Below are positions 17,240-21,117 of a DNA stretch of 21,117 nucleotides, one piece after another; positions within the stretch are counted from its first letter, which is position 1; every line of letters starts with the position of its first letter. Position numbers and translations under genes: made by a program. The notes under the pieces are model-generated. The model did no database searches. It was not told where the DNA came from and was given only the letters and a program-made list of their open reading frames with translations. Origin of the DNA: Sulfurimonas sp. (GTDB taxonomy: Bacteria > Campylobacterota > Campylobacteria > Campylobacterales > Sulfurimonadaceae); the NCBI GenBank assembly GCA_021157485.1, contig JAGGWO010000134.1, forward strand, positions 1 to 21,117. Reading direction: 5' to 3'.

Positions 17240-19825
17240 TTAAACAGGTTTTACAGTGATACCGTATTTATTTTCAGCAATTGTACGCTCTTCTAAATGG
17301 TACCCTTTAATTTCATTGAAGTTAAGATATTTATAAATATCTGCTTCTTTGCCAGCAATTTTAGCAGGAACAATGTCCATATACTCAGCTGGAGTTGGAA
17401 TACGTCCAAGTTTAGCACACACAGCAGCTAGCTCAGCAGAACCAAGATAAACTTGAGTACCTTTACCTAAACGGTTATCAAAGTTACGAGTTGATGTTGA
17501 GAAAACAGTAGAGTCAACACGAGCAGAAGCTTGGTTACCCATACATAAAGAACATCCAGGAACCTCAGTATGAGCACTGATAGCTTTATAAATATCGTAG
17601 TAACCTTCGTTAATTAGTTGTTGTTCATCCATTCTAGTTGGTGGAACAATCCAGAATTTCTCAACTGCTACACCAGACTCGCCTCTCATAACTTCACCAG
17701 CCGCACGATAGTGACCGATATTTGTCATACAAGAGCCTAAAAATACTTCATCAATTTTAGTTCCAGCAACTTCAGAAAGAAGTTTAACGTTATCTGGATC
17801 ATTTGGACAAGCAAGAATTGGCTCTGTAACTGTATTTAAATCTATATCAATTACTGCAGCATACTCTGCATCAGCATCCGGTTTCATAAGTGAAGGATTT
17901 GCTAACCACTCTTTCATTTTACCAACACGACGAGCAAGTGTACGAGAATCTTCATAACCATCTTCTATCATAGACTCTAGTAGAACTACATTTGATTTTA
18001 AATACTCTTCGATTGGCGCAGTATCTAAAAGAACAGTACATGCAGCAGCTGAACGCTCAGCAGCTGAATCAGAAAGTTCAAATGCTTGTTCAGCTTTAAG
18101 CTCAGGAAGACCTTCAATCTCTAAAATACGACCAGCAAAGATATTTTTCTTACCAGCTTTAGGAACTGTTAAAAGTCCATCTTGGATTGCTTGATAAGGG
18201 ATAGCATTCACAAGGTCACGAAGAGTGATACCCGGTTGCATCTCACCAGAAAATCTCACAAGAACAGACTCCGGCATAGTTAAAGGCATAGCCCCAGTTA
18301 CTGCTGCAAACGCAACAACACCAGAACCACCAGGGAAAGAGATACCTAAAGGAAAACGAGTATGTGAATCTGCACCGGTTCCAACTGTATCTGGAAGAAC
18401 CATTCTATTTAACCATGAGTGGATAACACCATCACCTGGGCGAAGTGCAACACCTGAACGGTTAGAGATAAAATCAGGTAGTGTGTGATGCATAATAACA
18501 TCGGATGGTTTTGGATATGCTGCTGTATGACAGAAAGATTGCATAACTAAATCAGCATTGAAACCAAGTGCAGCAAGCTCTTTAATCTCATCTCTAGTCA
18601 TTGGACCTGTAGTATCCTGAGAACCAACAGTTGACATTTCAGGTTCTACATACATACCTGGACGAACACCGGCAAGACCTGAAGCTTTACCAACCATTTT
18701 TTGTGCTAATGTAAAACCTTTACCAGTATCGGCAGGTTGCTCAGCAGTTAAAAATGCTTCAGAAGTACCAAGACCTAGAACACCACGAGCTTTAGAAGTT
18801 AAACCACGACCAATAATTAATGGAATACGTCCACCAGCACGTACTTCATCAGTGATAGTGTTAGGGTTCAGTTTAAAAGTAGCTATGCAAGCACCATTTT
18901 TATGAGCTTCACCTTTATATGGATAGATAGTAACAATGTCGCCAGTTTCCATACCAGTTACATCAAGCTCTAACGGTAGCGCACCTGAATCTTCACAAGT
19001 TGCAAAGAAGATTGGAGCAATGATTCCACCTAGAACAACACCACCTGTACGTTTGTTAGGAACACCATTAATGTCCTCACCCATGTGCCACTGAACAGAG
19101 TTAACACCTGACTTACGAGATGAACCAGTACCAACAACATCACCAACATAAGCGATAGGATTACCTAACTCTTTAAGTTTTTTAATTGTTTCAAGTGGTT
19201 TTTCCATTTTTGAACCAAGCATAGAGTTTGCATGTAAAGGAATATCTGAACGTGTAAATGCTTCAGAAGCTGGAGATAAATCATCTGTATTTGTTTCGCC
19301 TGGAACTTTGTAAACTGTTATTGTAATCTCTTTTGATAGAGCTGGTTTTTGAGTAAACCAATCAGCATTTGCCCATGAAGTCATAACTTCAGTTGCAGCT
19401 GCGTTTCCTGCTTTGTGTAACTCTTCTACGTCATTAAATGCGTCATAAACAAGAAGTGTATGAGAAAGTGCTTCGATTGCAGCAGCTACAACTCTATCGT
19501 TGTTTGAGCTTAATGCATCAATAAGGGGTTTAACATTATAACCACCAAGCATCATTCCAAGTTTTTGAACCGCTTCTTCAGCTGTAATTCCTGCAACGGT
19601 TGTATTACCAGCCGCTACATCATTTAAAAAAGCTGCCTTAACATAAGCTGCATCATCAACACCAGGTGGAACCCTGTTTGTTAATAAATCTAAAAGCTCT
19701 TCTGTACAATCCGCTTTGATTAACTCAATTACTTCTGCTGTTTGTTCAGCTGTAAGTGGTAATGGTGGAACACCAAGTGTTTCACGCTCTGCAATGTGTG
19801 CTTTATAATCTTCCATAAATGCCAT
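17240..19825 (-). CDS. acnB: Bifunctional aconitate hydratase 2 / 2-methylisocitrate dehydratase
   Basis: Isomerises citrate and isocitrate through cis-aconitate with a 4Fe-4S cluster. The 861 residues (E. coli AcnB has 865) show the AcnB-specific order: an N-terminal HEAT-like domain (about 1-160), the swivel domain brought forward (about 165-375, including [19 protein letters not shown]), then domains 1-3. Cluster ligands are Cys699, Cys758 and Cys761, with the same 59 and 3 residue spacing as in E. coli AcnB. Other landmarks are [11 protein letters not shown] and [16 protein letters not shown] lies six bases upstream of the chosen ATG; a second Met three codons later is less well placed. 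A perfect TATAAT lies about 29 bases upstream. It is divergent from fumC and shares a regulatory element with it. Confidence 0.97.
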   Translation of the reverse strand: MAFMEDYKAHIAERETLGVPPLPLTAEQTAEVIELIKADCTEELLDLLTNRVPPGVDDAAYVKAAFLNDVAAGNTTVAGITAEEAVQKLGMMLGGYNVKPLIDALSSNNDRVVAAAIEALSHTLLVYDAFNDVEELHKAGNAAATEVMTSWANADWFTQKPALSKEITITVYKVPGETNTDDLSPASEAFTRSDIPLHANSMLGSKMEKPLETIKKLKELGNPIAYVGDVVGTGSSRKSGVNSVQWHMGEDINGVPNKRTGGVVLGGIIAPIFFATCEDSGALPLELDVTGMETGDIVTIYPYKGEAHKNGACIATFKLNPNTITDEVRAGGRIPLIIGRGLTSKARGVLGLGTSEAFLTAEQPADTGKGFTLAQKMVGKASGLAGVRPGMYVEPEMSTVGSQDTTGPMTRDEIKELAALGFNADLVMQSFCHTAAYPKPSDVIMHHTLPDFISNRSGVALRPGDGVIHSWLNRMVLPDTVGTGADSHTRFPLGISFPGGSGVVAFAAVTGAMPLTMPESVLVRFSGEMQPGITLRDLVNAIPYQAIQDGLLTVPKAGKKNIFAGRILEIEGLPELKAEQAFELSDSAAERSAAACTVLLDTAPIEEYLKSNVVLLESMIEDGYEDSRTLARRVGKMKEWLANPSLMKPDADAEYAAVIDIDLNTVTEPILACPNDPDNVKLLSEVAGTKIDEVFLGSCMTNIGHYRAAGEVMRGESGVAVEKFWIVPPTRMDEQQLINEGYYDIYKAISAHTEVPGCSLCMGNQASARVDSTVFSTSTRNFDNRLGKGTQVYLGSAELAAVCAKLGRIPTPAEYMDIVPAKIAGKEADIYKYLNFNEIKGYHLEERTIAENKYGITVKPV

Positions 19826-19853
19826 AGTTATTCCTGTTAATAAATTTCATAGC

Positions 19854-19859
19854 ATTATA
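19854..19859 (-). promoter_or_regulatory. -10 box of the acnB promoter
   Basis: The minus strand reads TATAAT, giving a predicted start of transcription near 19847 and a leader of about 22 bases before the acnB ATG. No -35 box is clear. Confidence 0.6.
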
Positions 19860-19886
19860 GCTAAAGATGCATGACCAATTTTATCA

Positions 19887-19947
19887 GTGTTACAAAAGTA
19901 AACATAATAAAAACACTTTATGGACATATTGTATATATTTGTAACAC
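19887..19947. promoter_or_regulatory. Inverted pair of 10-base sites between acnB and fumC
   Basis: GTGTTACAAA at 19887-19896 and its exact complement TTTGTAACAC at 19938-19947 are separated by 41 bases. Each copy reads TTTGTAACAC in the direction of the gene it faces. They lie 27 and 29 bases upstream of the predicted -10 boxes of acnB and fumC. This looks like two binding sites for one regulator; the regulator is unknown. Confidence 0.5.
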
Positions 19948-19973
19948 ATATTTTCTATTCTGTACTAATTTAT

Positions 19974-19982
19974 TGCTATCAT
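19974..19982 (+). promoter_or_regulatory. Candidate extended -10 promoter of fumC
   Basis: TGC-TATCAT, five of six matches to the -10 consensus plus the extended TGn, would start transcription near 19989 and leave a leader of about 86 bases. Other AT-rich hexamers nearby make this tentative. Confidence 0.4.
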
Positions 19983-20074
19983 ATATAAATTATTACTTAA
20001 AATAAATCTACAAAATGAAAATATTATGCGGTATTTTACAACTGTTATTTATACTTGAAGTCAAAGGATAAGTT

Positions 20075-21117
20075 ATGAAAGAGTACAGAATTGAAAGTGA
20101 TTCGTTTGGTGACTTAAAAGTACCATCTGAGAAATACTATGGAGCACAGTCTGCTAGATCGTTAATAAACTTTCCTATTGGCGAGGAGACTATGCCAAAG
20201 CCATTGATTGCTGCGTTAGGAATAGTGAAAAAATCTGCTGCACAGGTAAACATAGACTTTGGTCTTTTAGATTTACCAATCGGTAATGCAATAATAGAAG
20301 CGGCGTGTGAAGTTGCAGAGGGTAAACTTAATAATCACTTTCCTCTGTCAGTATGGCAAACAGGCTCAGGAACACAGACCAATATGAATGCTAATGAAGT
20401 TATAGCAAACCGTGCAATTGAAATCTTAGGTGGTGTTATCGGCTCAAAAGAACCCGTACATCCAAATGACCATTGTAATATGGGACAATCGTCAAATGAC
20501 ACCTTTCCTACCGCCATGCATATTGCAGCCGTAGTTGAAATAACAAATAAGTTACTACCTGCCCTTAAGCATATGAAAAATGAACTTGATAAAAAAGTAA
20601 ACTCTTTTAGCCATCTAGTTAAAATTGGTAGAACTCATACTCAAGATGCAACACCAATCACTTTGGGACAGGAGTTTTCAGGCTACTCAGCACAGATTAA
20701 AAACTCAATTCGTAGAGTTGAAACAGTTCTCCCTGCCCTCTATCAGTTAGCTCAAGGTGGTACAGCTGTTGGTACAGGTTTAAATAGTGTTAAAGGTTTC
20801 GATGTTGCGTTTGCTAAAGAGGTTGCAAGAACAACAGAACTACCCTTTATTACAGCAGAGAATAAGTTTGAAGCTTTGGCTGCACATGATGCTATTGTAG
20901 AAGCTAGCGGGGCACTTAACACAGTTGCAGTCAGTATTATGAAAGTTGCAAATGATATTCGCTTTTTAGCTTCTGGTCCTCGGTGTGGTATTGGAGAGAT
21001 TAGTCTGCCTGAAAATGAACCAGGCTCTTCAATCATGCCAGGAAAAGTGAATCCTACACAGAGTGAGGCACTAACTATGATTGCAGCTCAAGTTATGGGG
21101 AACAACACAACGATATC
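20075..21117 (+). CDS. fumC: Class II fumarate hydratase (partial, 3' end cut by window)
   Basis: Interconverts fumarate and malate without an iron-sulfur cluster. The ATG at 20075 has AAAGGA six bases upstream, and 347 codons are open to the right edge, out of about 460 expected. Motifs are [28 protein letters not shown] with S139-S140-N141, [10 protein letters not shown] (185-194, active-site region) and the superfamily signature [11 protein letters not shown] (317-327) with its catalytic-loop serine. The QDATP and [11 protein letters not shown] sequences indicate fumarase C rather than aspartase or argininosuccinate lyase, although aspartase is a close relative. It is divergent from acnB across a 249-base control region. 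Confidence 0.93.
   Translation, partial: MKEYRIESDSFGDLKVPSEKYYGAQSARSLINFPIGEETMPKPLIAALGIVKKSAAQVNIDFGLLDLPIGNAIIEAACEVAEGKLNNHFPLSVWQTGSGTQTNMNANEVIANRAIEILGGVIGSKEPVHPNDHCNMGQSSNDTFPTAMHIAAVVEITNKLLPALKHMKNELDKKVNSFSHLVKIGRTHTQDATPITLGQEFSGYSAQIKNSIRRVETVLPALYQLAQGGTAVGTGLNSVKGFDVAFAKEVARTTELPFITAENKFEALAAHDAIVEASGALNTVAVSIMKVANDIRFLASGPRCGIGEISLPENEPGSSIMPGKVNPTQSEALTMIAAQVMGNNTTI

Noticed and set aside
1..21117. CRISPR array, insertion sequence, prophage, toxin-antitoxin or defence system
   Set aside because: No regularly spaced repeats, transposase or recombinase frames, or paired small genes are visible. Every large frame is a recognisable housekeeping, envelope or signalling protein.

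Overview
The window is AT-rich chromosomal DNA from a Gram-negative bacterium, most likely a chemolithotrophic Campylobacterota (Sulfurimonas-like). The evidence is the Helicobacter-like SecA N-terminus (GT-NDR region), the AcnB plus monomeric NADP-type isocitrate dehydrogenase combination, extended -10 promoters (TGn-TATAAT) without clear -35 boxes, and AAGGA-type ribosome binding sites. The genus is an inference. No mobile element, CRISPR array, tRNA or rRNA was seen, and no intergenic gap exceeds 300 bases.

Layout, left to right. (1) On the minus strand, ETF:quinone oxidoreductase is followed by a fused ETF beta-alpha gene that runs off the left edge. Together they form a two-polypeptide module for passing flavin-derived electrons to quinone. 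(2) Malate dehydrogenase and monomeric isocitrate dehydrogenase lie on the minus strand, each followed by a terminator hairpin. (3) An endolytic murein transglycosylase (MltG) gene is head-to-head with a large AsmA/DUF3971-type envelope protein; their 5' ends overlap. (4) An envelope-export module holds secA followed by a LolC/E-type permease (stop/start overlap), with lolA divergent from secA. (5) A REC-GGDEF-EAL cyclic-di-GMP signalling protein follows. (6) acnB is divergent from a class II fumarase that runs off the right edge.

Four citrate-cycle enzymes (aconitase, isocitrate dehydrogenase, malate dehydrogenase, fumarase) lie within about 18 kb. In an organism of this type they could serve the reductive or the oxidative cycle. 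The acnB/fumC control region carries the same 10-base element, oriented identically with respect to each predicted promoter and at almost the same distance, which suggests shared regulation.

Most of the window is housekeeping. I did not find a clearly new multi-gene system. The best leads are the fused ETF with a bifurcating-type sequence signature next to an ETF-QO, the symmetrical acnB/fumC element, a malate dehydrogenase with an NADP-like cofactor pocket, the overlapping mltG/asmA-like starts, and a palindrome in the secA leader.
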